From: Pogonophryne albipinna
Taxonomy: Eukaryota > Chordata > Actinopteri > Perciformes > Artedidraconidae
Direction of reading: 5' to 3'
Length of the DNA: 64,000 nucleotides
NCBI GenBank assembly: GCA_028583405.1
Contig: CM053260.1
Span: 18,367,401 to 18,431,400 of the forward strand
The notes under the pieces are model-generated. The model had not been told where the DNA came from and ran no database searches. It saw only the letters and a program-made list of their open reading frames with translations. This document shows, piece by piece, positions 10,850-23,112 of this stretch (position 1 is its first letter; every line of letters begins with the position of its first letter). The position numbers and the translations under genes are program-made.

Positions 10850-12035
10850 ACTTACCTGGTAGAGAATAGGTAAAGAAACAGAAGAAAACAAACCCTATTC
10901 TCCAACACTTATCACACTTTGTGGACGTCCGTGTGAGAAGAGATGGTCATTTGTGAGTCTTCTGTGTCATCTTACACATTACATTACATGTCATTTAACT
11001 GACGCTTTCATCCAAAGCGACTTACAAACACTTCAATACCGTAGACATGCCTACGGGAGCGATTTGTGGTAAAGTGTCTTGCTCAAGGACACATCGGCAT
11101 GTGACCCAGAGTCACATCCGCATAAGACTTTCTGTTTTCTTAATGACTTACCTGGTAGAGAATAGGTAAAGAAACAGAATAAAACAAACCCTATTCTCCA
11201 ACACTTATCACACTTTGTGGACGTCCGTGTGAGAAGAGATGGTCATTTGTGAGTCTTCTGTGTCTTCTTACACATTACATTACATGTCATTTAACTGACG
11301 CTTTCATCCAAAGCGACTTACAAACACTTCAATACCGTAGACATGCCTACGGGAGCGATTTGTGGTAAAGTGTCTTGCTCAAGGACACATCGGCATGTGA
11401 CCCAGAGTCACATCCGCATAGGACTTTCTGTTTTCTTAATGACTTACCTGGTAGAGAATAGGTAAAGAAACAGAAGAAAACAAACCCTATTCTCCAACAC
11501 TTATCACACTTTGTGGACGTCCGTGTGAGAAGAGATGGTCATTTGTGAGTCTTCTGTGTCTTCTTACACATTACATTACATGTCATTTAACTGACGCTTT
11601 CATCCAAAGCGACTTACAAACACTTAAATACCATAGACATGCCTACGGGAGCGATTTGTGGTAAAGTGTCTTGCTCAAGGACACATCGGCATGTGACCCA
11701 GAGTCACATCCGCATAGGACTTTCTGTTTTCTTAATGACTTACCTGGTAGAGAATAGGTAAAGAAACAGAATAAAACAAACCCTATTCTCCAATACTTAT
11801 CATACTGTGTGAACGTCCGTGTGAGAAGAGATGGTCATTTGTGAGTCTTCTGTGTCTTCTTACACATTACATTACATGTCATTTAACTGACGCTTTCATC
11901 CAAAGCGACTTACAAACACTTCAATACCGTAGACATGCCTACGGGAGCGATTTGTGGTAAAGTGTCTTGCTCAAGGACACATCGGCATGTGACCCAGAGT
12001 CACATCCGCATAGGACTTTCTGTTTTCTTAATGAC
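10850..12035. repeat. Tandem array block 1: four 296-bp units
   Basis: Units start at 10850, 11146, 11442 and 11738, an exact 296-bp period, with only scattered substitutions. Each unit begins ACTTACCTGGTAGAGAATAG, contains an L2-type LINE tail in minus orientation, and ends CTTTCTGTTTTCTTAATG. The block stops at the LTR-like spacer. Confidence 0.95.
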
Positions 12036-12914
12036 TGTTGGAGTAAACACAGTAGTGGTGGCTTAAAGCCCACCTCTGCTCCGCGCCGTCCGTTAAATGA
12101 GCCTGGTCAGATTTAATAAGAGAAGGAGTCCAAAACACCGGCATAAAAGTTATAACAATAATCTGATTTTAATGGTAAAAAACACAATACGAAATACAGA
12201 GTGCCCTGTAACAGAGCACTCCGGGCTCCCCGCTCTACTGCCGTGCGATACAGGTATCGGGACCAGCCAGTCAGCAACAGGGGACGCATTTTGCATGAAT
12301 AAACAACAGTATATATGGACATATTTGGGGCGGAGATGTGAGATGTCTCTTCCGTCCCATTTTACTCCTAAGCGAATCAGAGTTCTGGGAAAAAGTATTT
12401 TTCTTCTGAACAGAGCGTGAGAGCCTCGGAACTAGACAAGGTCAGAATCACTTTTTATCTTACACCTAACTTCACTCCTTTACTTTCCCAGGGAAGATTT
12501 CACACAAACTATTCTTTCCCAAAACAATCAAACATTGTACACAGAGATATTAGTATCAAACATTGTACACAGATATATTAGAATCAAACATTGTACACAG
12601 AGATATTGGTGCTTGAGATTATACTGGCCCCAGGAAGAACCTTGAATAAGAACATTTGCATGTGCTGGTGGGGGGGAAAGTGTATGTATGTGTGTGTGTG
12701 TGCTGATATCTGGGTCAGTGAGCGTAAGTGTGTGTGCTGGAGACAGGAGGTGTAAGTGTGTGTGTCAGGGTATCTGGGTCATTGAGTGTAAGTAAAAAGG
12801 GTTATATATATAGGATTACTTTAAAACAGTCCCAAATAATACATGTTCACTTCAATACAGTTCAAGATAATACCTGTTTACTTTAATACAGTTTAGAACA
12901 ATATCTGTTTGCTT
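12036..12914 (-). repeat. LTR-like spacer, copy A
   Basis: This 879-bp segment interrupts the array between two copies of ATGAC, as an insertion with a 5-bp target duplication would. On the minus strand it ends CTCCAACA. It carries TATATA (about 12311-12316) and, further downstream, ATTAAA next to CAGATTATTG, matching the R-U5 part of the LTR at 18564-19110. It contains three 27-bp repeats of ATCAAACATTGTACACAGAG. A 107-codon frame (12097-12420) shows no known domain. Confidence 0.6.
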
Positions 12915-12918
12915 TATG

Positions 12919-15271
12919 ACTTACCTGGTAGAGAATAAGTAAAGAAACAGAATAAAACAAACCCTATTCTCTAACACTTATCACACTTTGTGGACGTCCG
13001 TGTGAGAAGAGATGGTCATTTGTGAGTCTTCTTACACATTACATTACATGTCATTTAACTGACGCTTTCATCCAAAGCGACTTACAAACACTTAAATACC
13101 ATAGACATGCCTACGGGAGCGATTTGTGGTAAAGTGTCTTGCTCAAGGACACATCGGCATGTGACCCAAAGTCACATCTGCATAAGACTTTCTGTTTTCT
13201 TAATGACTTACCTGGTAGAGAATAGGTAAAGAAACAGAAGAAAACAAACCCTATTCTCCAACACTTATCACACTTTGTGGACGTCCGTGTGAGAAGAGAT
13301 GGTCATTTGTGAGTCTTCTGTGTCATCTTACACATTACATTACATGTCATTTAACTGACGCTTTCATCCAAAGCGACTTACAAACACTTCAATACCGTAG
13401 ACATGCCTACGGGAACGATTTGTGGTAAAGTGTCTTGCTCAAGGACACATCGGCATGTGACCCAAAGTCACATCCGCATAAGACTTTCTGTTTTCTTAAT
13501 GACTTACCTGGTAGAGAATAGGTAAAGAAACAGAAGAAAACAAACCCTATTCTCCAACACTTATCACACTTTGTGGACGTCCGAGTGAGAAGAGATGGTC
13601 ATTTGTGAGTCTTCTGTGTCTTCTTACACATTACATTACATGTCATTTAACTGACGCTTTCATCCAAAGCGACTTACAAACACTTAAATACCGTAGACAT
13701 GCCTACGGGAGCGATTTGTGGTAAAGTGTCTTGCTCAAGGACACATCGGCATGTGACCCAGAGTCACATCCGCATAGGACTTTCTGTTTTCTTAATGACT
13801 TACCTGGTAGAGAATAGGTAAAGAAACAGAATAAAACAAACCCTATTCTCCAATACTTATCATACTGTGTGAACGTCCGTGTGAGAAGAGATGGTCATTT
13901 GTGAGTCTTCTGTGTCTTCTTACACATTACATTACATGTCATTTAACTGACGCTTTCATCCAAAGCGACTTACAAACACTTAAATACCATAGACATGCCT
14001 ACGGGAGCGATTTGTGGTAAAGTGTCTTGCTCAAGGACACATCGGCATGTGACCCAGAGTCACATCCGCATAGGACTTTCTGTTTTCTTAATGACTTACC
14101 TGGTAGAGAATAGGTAAAGAAACAGAATAAAACAAACCCTATTCTCTAACACTTATCACACTTTTTGGACGTCCGTGTGAGAAGAGATGGTCATGTGTGA
14201 GTCTTCTTACACATTACATTACATGTCATTTAACTGACGCTTTCATCCAAAGCGACTTACAAACACTTCAATACCGTAGACATGCCTACGGGAGCGATTT
14301 GTGGTAAAGTGTCTTGCTCAAGGACACATCGGCATGTGACCCAGAGTCACATCCGCATAAGACTTTCTGTTTTCTTAATGACTTACCTGGTAGAGAATAG
14401 GTAAAGAAACAGAATAAAACAAACCCTATTCTCCAACACTTATCACACTTTGTGGACGTCCGTGTGAGAAGAGATGGTCATTTGTGAGTCTTCTGTGTCT
14501 TCTTACACATTACATTACATGTCATTTAACTGACGCTTTCATCCAAAGCGACTTACAAACACTTCAATACCGTAGACATGCCTACGGGAGCGATTTGTGG
14601 TAAAGTGTCTTGCTCAAGGACACATCGGCATGTGACCCAGAGTCACATCCGCATAGGACTTTCTGTTTTCTTAATGACTTACCTGGTAGAGAATAGGTAA
14701 AGAAACAGAAGAAAACAAACCCTATTCTCCAACACTTATCACACTTTGTGGACGTCCGTGTGAGAAGAGATGGTCATTTGTGAGTCTTCTGTGTCTTCTT
14801 ACACATTACATTACATGTCATTTAACTGACGCTTTCATCCAAAGCGACTTACAAACACTTAAATACCTATAGACATGCCTACGGGAGCGATTTGTGGTAA
14901 AGTGTCTTGCTCAAGGACACATCGGCATGTGACCCAGAGTCACATCCGCATAGGACTTTCTGTTTTCTTAATGACTTACCTGGTAGAGAATAGGTAAAGA
15001 AACAGAATAAAACAAACCCTATTCTCCAATACTTATCATACTGTGTGAACGTCCGTGTGAGAAGAGATGGTCATTTGTGAGTCTTCTGTGTCTTCTTACA
15101 CATTACATTACATGTCATTTAACTGACGCTTTCATCCAAAGCGACTTACAAACACTTCAATACCGTAGACATGCCTACGGGAGCGATTTGTGGTAAAGTG
15201 TCTTGCTCAAGGACACATCGGCATGTGACCCAGAGTCACATCCGCATAGGACTTTCTGTTTTCTTAATGAC
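12919..15271. repeat. Tandem array block 2: eight units
   Basis: Units start at 12919, 13206, 13502, 13798, 14094, 14381, 14677 and 14974. Six are 296-297 bp, and two (12919 and 14094) are 287 bp because TGTGTCTTC is missing. The sequence is the same unit as in block 1. Confidence 0.95.
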
Positions 15272-16146
15272 TGTTGGAGTAAACACAGTAGTGGTGGCTT
15301 AAAGCCCACCTCTGCTCCGCGCCGTCCGTTAAATGAGCCTGGTCAGATTTAATAAGAGAAGGAGTCCAAAACACCGGCATAAAAGTTATAACAATAATCT
15401 GATTTTAATGGTAAAAAACACAATACGAAATACAGAGTGCCCTGTAACAGAGCACTCCGGGCTCCCCGCTCTACTGCCGTGCGATACAGGTATCGGGACC
15501 AGCCAGTCAGCAACAGGGGACGCATTTTGCATGAATAAACAACAGTATATATGGACATATTTGGGGCGGAGATGTGAGATGTCTCTTCCGTCCCATTTTA
15601 CTCCTAAGCGAATCAGAGTTCTGGGAAAAAGTATTTTTCTTCTGAACAGAGCGTGAGAGCCTCGGAACTAGACAAGGTCAGAATCACTTTTTATCTTACA
15701 CCTAACTTCACTCCTTTACTTTCCCAGGGAAGATTTCACACAAACTATTCTTTCCCAAAACAATCAAACATTGTACACAGAGATATTAGTATCAAACATT
15801 GTACACAGATATATTAGTATCAAACATTGTACACAGAGATATTGGTGCTTGAGATTATACTGGCCCCAGGAAGAACCTTGAATAAGAACATTTGCATGTG
15901 CTGGTGGGGGGGAAAGTGTATGTGTGTGTGTGTGCTGATATCTGGGTCAGTGAGTGTAAGTGTGTGTGCTGGAGACAGGAGGTGTAAGTGTGTGTGTCAG
16001 GGTATCTGGGTCATTGAGTGTAAGTAAAAAGGGTTATATATATAGGATTACTTTAAAACAGTCCCAAATAATACATGTTCACTTCAATACAGTTCAAGAT
16101 AATACCTGTTTACTTTAATACAGTTTAGAACAATATCTGTTTGCTT
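15272..16146 (-). repeat. LTR-like spacer, copy B
   Basis: This is nearly identical to copy A, offset by 3,236 bp at the 5' part. Differences are a few substitutions and a shorter GT run near 15920. Together with block 2 it defines a 3.24-kb higher-order repeat. Confidence 0.9.
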
Positions 16147-16150
16147 TATG

Positions 16151-17541
16151 ACTTACCTGGTAGAGAATAGGTAAAGAAACAGAATAAAACAAACCCTATT
16201 CTCTAACACTTATCACACTTTGTGGACGTCCGTGTGAGAAGAGATGGTCATTTGTGAGTCTTCTTACACATTACATTACATGTCATTTAACTGACGCTTT
16301 CATCCAAAGCGACTTACAAACACTTAAATACCATAGACATGCCTACGGGAGCGATTTGTGGTAAAGTGTCTTGCTCAAGGACACATCGGCATGTGACCCA
16401 AAGTCACATCTGCATAAGACTTTCTGTTTTCTTAATGACTTACCTGGTAGAGAATAGGTAAAGAAACAGAAGAAAACAAACCCTATTCTCCAACACTTAT
16501 CACACTTTGTGGACGTCCGTGTGAGAAGAGATGGTCATTTGTGAGTCTTCTGTGTCTTCTTACACATTACATTACATGTCATTTAACTGACGCTTTCATC
16601 CAAAGCGACTTACAAACACTTAAATACCGTAGACATGCCTACGGGAGCGATTTGTGGTAAAGTGTCTTGCTCAAGGACACATCGGCATGTGACCCAAAGT
16701 CACATCCGCATAAGACTTTCTGTTTTCTTAATGACTTACCTGGTAGAGAATAGGTAAAGAAACAGAAGAAAACAAACCCTATTCTCCAACACTTATCACA
16801 CTTTGTGGACGTCCGTGTGAGAAGAGATGGTCATTTGTGAGTCTTCTGTGTCTTCTTACACATTACATTACATGTCATTTAACTGACGCTTTCATCCAAA
16901 GCGACTTACAAACACTTAAATACCGTAGACATGCCTACGGGAGCGATTTGTAGTAAAGTGTCTTGCTCAAGGACACATCGGCATGTGACCCAGAGTCACA
17001 TCCGCATAAGACTTTCTGTTTTCTTAATGACTTACCTGGTAGAGAATAGGTAAAGAAACAGAATAAAACAAACCCTATTCTCCAACACTTATCACACTTT
17101 GTGGACGTCCGTGTGAGAAGAGATGGTCATTTGTGAGTCTTCTGTGTCTTCTTACACATTACATTACATGTCATTTAACTGACGCTTTCATCCAAAGCGA
17201 CTTACAAACACTTCAATACCGTAGACATGCCTACGGGAGCGATTTGTGGTAAAGTGTCTTGCTCAAGGACACATCGGCATGTGACCCAGAGTCACATCCG
17301 CATAGGACTTTCTGTTTTCTTAATGACTTACCTGGTAGAGAATAGGTAAAGAAACAGAAGAAAACAAACCCTATTCTCCAACACTTATCACACTTTGTGG
17401 ACGTCCGTGTGAGAAGAGATGGTCATTTGTGAGTCTTCTGTGTCTTCTTACACATTACCTTACATGTCATTTAACTGACGCTTTCATCTAAAGCGACTTA
17501 CAAACACTTAAATACCATAGACATGCCTACGGGAGCGATTT
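16151..17541. repeat. Tandem array block 3: five units, last cut by the gap
   Basis: Units start at 16151 (287 bp), 16438, 16734, 17030 and 17326. The last is interrupted by the N run. As in block 2, the first unit after the spacer is the 287-bp form. Confidence 0.95.
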
Positions 17542-18541
17542 NNNNNNNNNNNNNNNNNNNNNNNNNNNNNNNNNNNNNNNNNNNNNNNNNNNNNNNNNNN
17601 NNNNNNNNNNNNNNNNNNNNNNNNNNNNNNNNNNNNNNNNNNNNNNNNNNNNNNNNNNNNNNNNNNNNNNNNNNNNNNNNNNNNNNNNNNNNNNNNNNNN
17701 NNNNNNNNNNNNNNNNNNNNNNNNNNNNNNNNNNNNNNNNNNNNNNNNNNNNNNNNNNNNNNNNNNNNNNNNNNNNNNNNNNNNNNNNNNNNNNNNNNNN
17801 NNNNNNNNNNNNNNNNNNNNNNNNNNNNNNNNNNNNNNNNNNNNNNNNNNNNNNNNNNNNNNNNNNNNNNNNNNNNNNNNNNNNNNNNNNNNNNNNNNNN
17901 NNNNNNNNNNNNNNNNNNNNNNNNNNNNNNNNNNNNNNNNNNNNNNNNNNNNNNNNNNNNNNNNNNNNNNNNNNNNNNNNNNNNNNNNNNNNNNNNNNNN
18001 NNNNNNNNNNNNNNNNNNNNNNNNNNNNNNNNNNNNNNNNNNNNNNNNNNNNNNNNNNNNNNNNNNNNNNNNNNNNNNNNNNNNNNNNNNNNNNNNNNNN
18101 NNNNNNNNNNNNNNNNNNNNNNNNNNNNNNNNNNNNNNNNNNNNNNNNNNNNNNNNNNNNNNNNNNNNNNNNNNNNNNNNNNNNNNNNNNNNNNNNNNNN
18201 NNNNNNNNNNNNNNNNNNNNNNNNNNNNNNNNNNNNNNNNNNNNNNNNNNNNNNNNNNNNNNNNNNNNNNNNNNNNNNNNNNNNNNNNNNNNNNNNNNNN
18301 NNNNNNNNNNNNNNNNNNNNNNNNNNNNNNNNNNNNNNNNNNNNNNNNNNNNNNNNNNNNNNNNNNNNNNNNNNNNNNNNNNNNNNNNNNNNNNNNNNNN
18401 NNNNNNNNNNNNNNNNNNNNNNNNNNNNNNNNNNNNNNNNNNNNNNNNNNNNNNNNNNNNNNNNNNNNNNNNNNNNNNNNNNNNNNNNNNNNNNNNNNNN
18501 NNNNNNNNNNNNNNNNNNNNNNNNNNNNNNNNNNNNNNNNN
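17542..18541. other. Assembly gap of 1,000 N
   Basis: Exactly 1,000 Ns, so probably a fixed-size placeholder. The true number of array units and the interior of the LTR element left of 18542 are unknown. Confidence 0.98.
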
Positions 18542-18561
18542 TCGCTGACGTCGGGTCACCA
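18542..18561 (-). promoter_or_regulatory. Primer binding site of an LTR element
   Basis: The minus strand reads TGGTGACCCGACGTCAGCGA, two bases after the LTR end GCAACA. TGGTGACCC(C)GACGT is a PBS form I recall from LTR retrotransposons of animals. The interior it primes lies in the gap. Confidence 0.6.
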
Positions 18562-19447
18562 CTTGTTGCGGCAGAAGATGGTTTTTACAACCCACCTCTG
18601 CCCAGCGTGTCGTTTTGGCGAGCTGCTTGAAATCATAACAGTAGGGAAAATCAGAAAACACCAGGATACCAGTTAAACAATAATCTGTTTTAATTATAAA
18701 AGGCAATAATACAATGCAATACAAATCAATATAATTAGGAGTGCCCCTGCTCTAGTTTCTCGTGCTGGTGGGATTCTTCGGTCTTCGCAGCAGGAGGAAA
18801 AAGAGAATGAACTAAATTCAAACCCAACTTTTATACCCAAAAATCACCGGAGGAGCCGAGTCAGTCTATCTCATTGGAAGATGTAAAAGATGACTTTTCT
18901 TAGCGAATTAGCGCGAGCCAGCCAGGATAATAAACAAGTGTCTCTGAGATGGTAATAAAATCTATCTGGCGTCCGTTATCTCACTTTCCTGCATAGACTT
19001 TCACACACACACTTTCCTGCACATTCCAGAGGCCTGAGCTGTATCCCTTTGTTCACAAAGATAATACATATTAATACTCTCATATGAATACAAAGTAATC
19101 AAACACACACCAGGGTTCGTACGGTCATGGAAAACCTGGAAAAGTCATGGAAATTCAAAATGCAAATTCCAGGCCCTGGAAAAGTTATGGAATAAAATAT
19201 TTTTTTCAAAAGTTTTGGAAAAGTCATGGAATTATAACTAAAGTTGCATCAAATATAATCTATATAATCACCGAAATAGTAATACTATAATGATAATAAA
19301 TATTGTATCGTAAGTAGCCCAATGAAACGTAAAATAAATGTAACTGTCGCAGTATTTCGCGGGTGAGAGATGTTACCACGCCCCCTCTAACCTACAGTTG
19401 CTTATGCCTGTAGAAGCTAGTAAGCTATTTGATATAATGCTGCCAAG

Positions 19448-22400
19448 ATGCCAGGGAAGTGCAGATTCAACAACGTATGGCTTCTCAAGGATAACTACCA
19501 ATTGTGGCTGTCAAAAGACACTGACCCAAGACGTGCTAAATGCAAACTATGTTCTAAAATAATCGATATTTCGAATATGGGCGAGGCAGCGCTTGCTAGC
19601 CACATGAAGGGGACAAAGCACCAGACCACAGCAGCCGCTGTTGCTAGCAGCGCAATGGTCAGTACATTTATGAATGTTGACGCTGCTAATACACCAAGTA
19701 ATTCTACTTCAGTTTCAACAGCAACGAAACAGACAACGTTAAACGTTCCATCAAAACACGAAGTTATCAAAGCGGAGATACTTTGGGCTTTAAAAATCAT
19801 GGATTCTCACTACTCATACAAGTCATCCGAGGACACGAGCCGTCTTTTTGCGGCGATGTTCCGGGACAGCGAGATTGCAGCTCAATTTGCATGCGGTGAG
19901 AGTAAGTGTTCCTATGTCTGCACATATGGGCTTGCTCCGTATTTTAAGAGGCTCATTCTGACTGACGTTTCTAAACAAACGGCATATGTAGTGCTGTTTG
20001 ATGAAACGATGAACCACCATTTGCAGTCAAAACAAATGGATGTACACGTGAGGCTGTGGGATGGAGCTGAAATCAAGACGAAATACATTGGCTCTGAATT
20101 TTTGGGACATTCCACTGCAATTGATATAATGGAAAAGATGAGCAAAGAACTGTCCGAGACGGGAGTGAATAACCTCATTCAGCTTTCCATGGACGGGCCA
20201 CACGTGAACTGGAAAGTGTTTGAACTCCTACAGAAAGAGATGCAGAAGCAGGCGGACAAATCGCTTCTCAACATTGGTTCATGCGGTTTGCATGTCCTGC
20301 ACAATGCATTCAGAGATGGATGCAAAGCTACCGGCTGGGACATTGAGCACATTCTCTCGAGCCTATACTGGCTTTTCCACGATTGTCCAGCTCGCCGTGA
20401 GGACTTTGTTACCGCCACTGGATGCAACACCGTGATGCTAAAGTTCTGCAGAGTCCGTTGGATTGAAAATGTCACCGTGTCTGACCGAGCTTTAAAGTTT
20501 TGGCCCTACGTGACAACCTACGTGGAGTTGGTTAACAAGGGTGATCTACCGGATCCTAAGGTTAAGTCTTTTGAGGCTGTGAAGAAAAGCTCCAAGGATC
20601 CGCTGTTCATCCCAAAAGTGATGATATTCAACAGCATCGCCAGAGAGATCAAGCCCTTCCTCACCCTCTACCAGACGGATAAGCCTATGCTACCCTTCTT
20701 CAGCGAGGATTTGTTTCAACTGATGAAAGGTAAGGTTGTCTAATTTAATATGTGTTTACTGTCTGTTACTGTCTGTTTCTCTCCCTCTATGATGTAGCTA
20801 ATGCCCTATATTTAGTTTTACCTGCCGCTATAGTATTGTAATGTTTGACATAGGAGTCGGAGACAAAAATGTAGTTCTTTAGTTTAATAACTATTTTGTG
20901 AACATACATAGTACATGTCCAATACAAGCGTAACAGGTCACAACAACATTAGCAGACTTAAACTCTCAACTTTCAACTCCAAGAGCGGGGTCAACCTCAC
21001 ACTGGCCAGCTCTCCCCCTCTTCTCCCCCTACCACGGGCCCCCACACTGACCACACACACAGCACCCAATACAGGTTATGTACAGGGTCGCTGTAGTATT
21101 AACTAAAACTAAAAGAAGCCAGCAAGCAATCATAATTAAAGATGAGTATGGGCATATTTGGTAATTTGGTAATCTTCCATATCAGCATTGTGTTTCTTTT
21201 AATTCCAATAACATTTTAAATCCCTACTCTGAATGGATAATTAAACAACAGTGCCACCTATAGACTGGAAATAGTAACACGCAGGGACGAGGCACATTTG
21301 TACTAATAAAAAAACATGTCTTAGTTTATTTCACCTATGTTTTACCCTGTCGTTTCATTGAGATGCAGTTTATTTTGAAAGACAGATCTAGTCCAAGAAA
21401 TGACAGTGCCAGGATGTTTCATGACACATAATGCATACACAATTAGATTAAAATCTAGCAACATCAGGATAGGAATCAAGGCTTAGATTAAAACCACACG
21501 CAAACCAGACAAGTTCATTCAGACTAAGCATTGAGATGTCATGATGTAAAATTAGTAGGTCTGCAACTGACAATTATTTGATTATTGTAATGGCTTAAGA
21601 CCATGAAATGACAGAAAATAAGGTAATCAATTATACAACTATGGTAAATGTTCATCACACATTAATTATCTGAGCCAAAACATTAATCTTTAATTGACTT
21701 AGGCTTCTAACTGCTGTTTAAAAACTAACTTTAATTTGTATAAGTTGCAACAGAGACAAAAACAATTTTGATAAAGTAGTAAATGGCACAGATCAGAGTT
21801 TCTTACATGATTACATGTACAAAAATAAGAATAATAAAAAAATCACAACTATTAAAATGAAACTGAGATTTATAAATCTTCTGTTGATTCAACTCATTGT
21901 TTTGTTTCATCCTAGTAAGTTTAAATATGTCTTTGGTACAAATATGCAATTGCATTTCATCTGTACAGATAGACTAAACAATATTTTCCATCTCTTGGTG
22001 TATATATGGTATTTGATAGTTGCACTTGAATTTTTCACACCAATTTTAATTCTATGTTATTCACAGGACTAATGGGGCGATTCTTCAAAGAGGAACCTAT
22101 GAAGGAGGCCACCACAGTTTTGAAGCTTCTTCATATCCCTCTTCAAGACAGCAGCATACACAAGGATGCCACAAAAATCAACCTGGGATTCTCAGCTGAA
22201 ACCTGTCTTAAGCAACTAAGATCCATCAACAAGGTATCAGAGAGGCAGGCACTGGAGCTCAGGATGGAATGCAAGACATTCTTGATCAAGCTACTGGAGA
22301 AGCTACAGAATAAGGCTCCAGTGAACCAGCAGCTTGTGAGAAGTATGCGGTGCCTTGACCCAAGATACATGGCTGAGTCCAAGGAAGTGTGCCTGGCTCA

Positions 22401-23112
22401 AATGAAAAGGATTCTGCACCACCTTGTTGGGGCTAACCATGTTGAGGAGTCAGTGTGTGATGACATCCTTAGAGAGTTCAGCGAGTTTTGTGATTTTGCT
22501 GCCCTTCAAGCAAACTTCAGGGAATTTGAGCCCATTACAGACAGAGTTGACACTCTACTACATTCAACAATGGGAGCCAACAAAGCTTTTTCCAAGGTGT
22601 GGCATGTGGTGAAAATGCTGCTGGTTCTCTCTCATGGACAGGCGAGTGTTAAGAGAGGGTTCTCAATCAATAAAGAGTTGATTGTGGAGAATCAGAAGGA
22701 GGCCTCCCTGGTTGCTCAGAGGCTCATCGTTGGCCATATCAGAGCTGTTGGTGGTGTAACCAATGTGCAACTCACCAAAGAGCTTTTGATCTCAGTTTCT
22801 GGAGCAAGGCAAAGGTACCACAGCTACCTGGATGACCAGAAGAGGGCCAATGCTAAGGAAAAGGGTGTGCAAAAAAGAAAGGCTCTTGCAGATGAGCTGG
22901 ATGAACTTAAAAAAAAGAGGGCCAGAGTACAGAACGACATTGGTGAATTGGAGAAGTCGGCAGACGAGTATGCTGACAAAGCAGAATCCAGTGGTAAACT
23001 GACTTTCATCACAAAATCAAACAGTTTGCGTCGCACTGCCAAAGAAAAGAAGGCATCTCTTCAAGACCTTGAGAAGGAAATCGATGAGAAGCTTGCTGAA
23101 ATGAAGCGTTAA
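19448..23112 (+). CDS. BED zinc-finger transposase, two exons, 775 aa
   Basis: Exon 1 runs 19448-20729 (donor G|GTAAGG) and exon 2 runs 22067-23112 (acceptor TTATTCACAG). The phase is preserved and the total is 2,328 nt with no stop or frameshift. It would cut and paste the element in the nucleus. Residues 32-58 form a BED-like finger (CKLC, then H52 and H58). RNase H-like core candidates are VLFDET (Asp 185) and LSMDGPHVNW (Asp 249). CLDPRY and HGQASVKRGFS (about 617-627) resemble the hAT C-terminal dimerisation region. The last 90 residues are a charged coiled coil. Unspliced, exon 1 would end after 431 aa at TAA 20741. Family placement is uncertain: hAT-like or a related BED superfamily. 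Confidence 0.85.
20730..22066 (+). other. Intron of the transposase gene
   Basis: A GTAAGG donor and a TATGTTATTCACAG acceptor enclose 1,337 bp of AT-rich DNA. The intron carries at least one further insertion (20838-21093). Joining the exons restores a continuous reading frame. Confidence 0.75.
20838..21093 (-). mobile_element. Candidate short solo LTR or MITE within the transposase intron
   Basis: This 256-bp segment is flanked by the direct repeat TAGTATT (20831-20837 and 21094-21100). On the minus strand it reads ATTAAACTAAAGAACTAC followed by GTCTCCGACTCC, which resembles the R-U5 end of an LTR. The far end is not a clear TG, so the class is uncertain. Confidence 0.35.

Noticed and set aside
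12097..15656. Identical 107-codon frames in both array spacers
   Set aside because: Identity follows from the recent 3.24-kb duplication. There is no domain, and the LTR-like context explains the sequence.
10850..17541. CRISPR array
   Set aside because: Units are 296 bp of continuous near-identical sequence with no short repeat/unique spacer pattern, and the DNA is clearly vertebrate.
17498..18724. 341-408-codon frames across the N run
   Set aside because: They are open only because Ns are read as unknown residues.
19103..19110. 8-bp target duplication for the BED-finger transposon
   Set aside because: ACACACAC versus ACACACAT has a mismatch and low complexity, and the second copy supports only 6 bp (ATTTTA).
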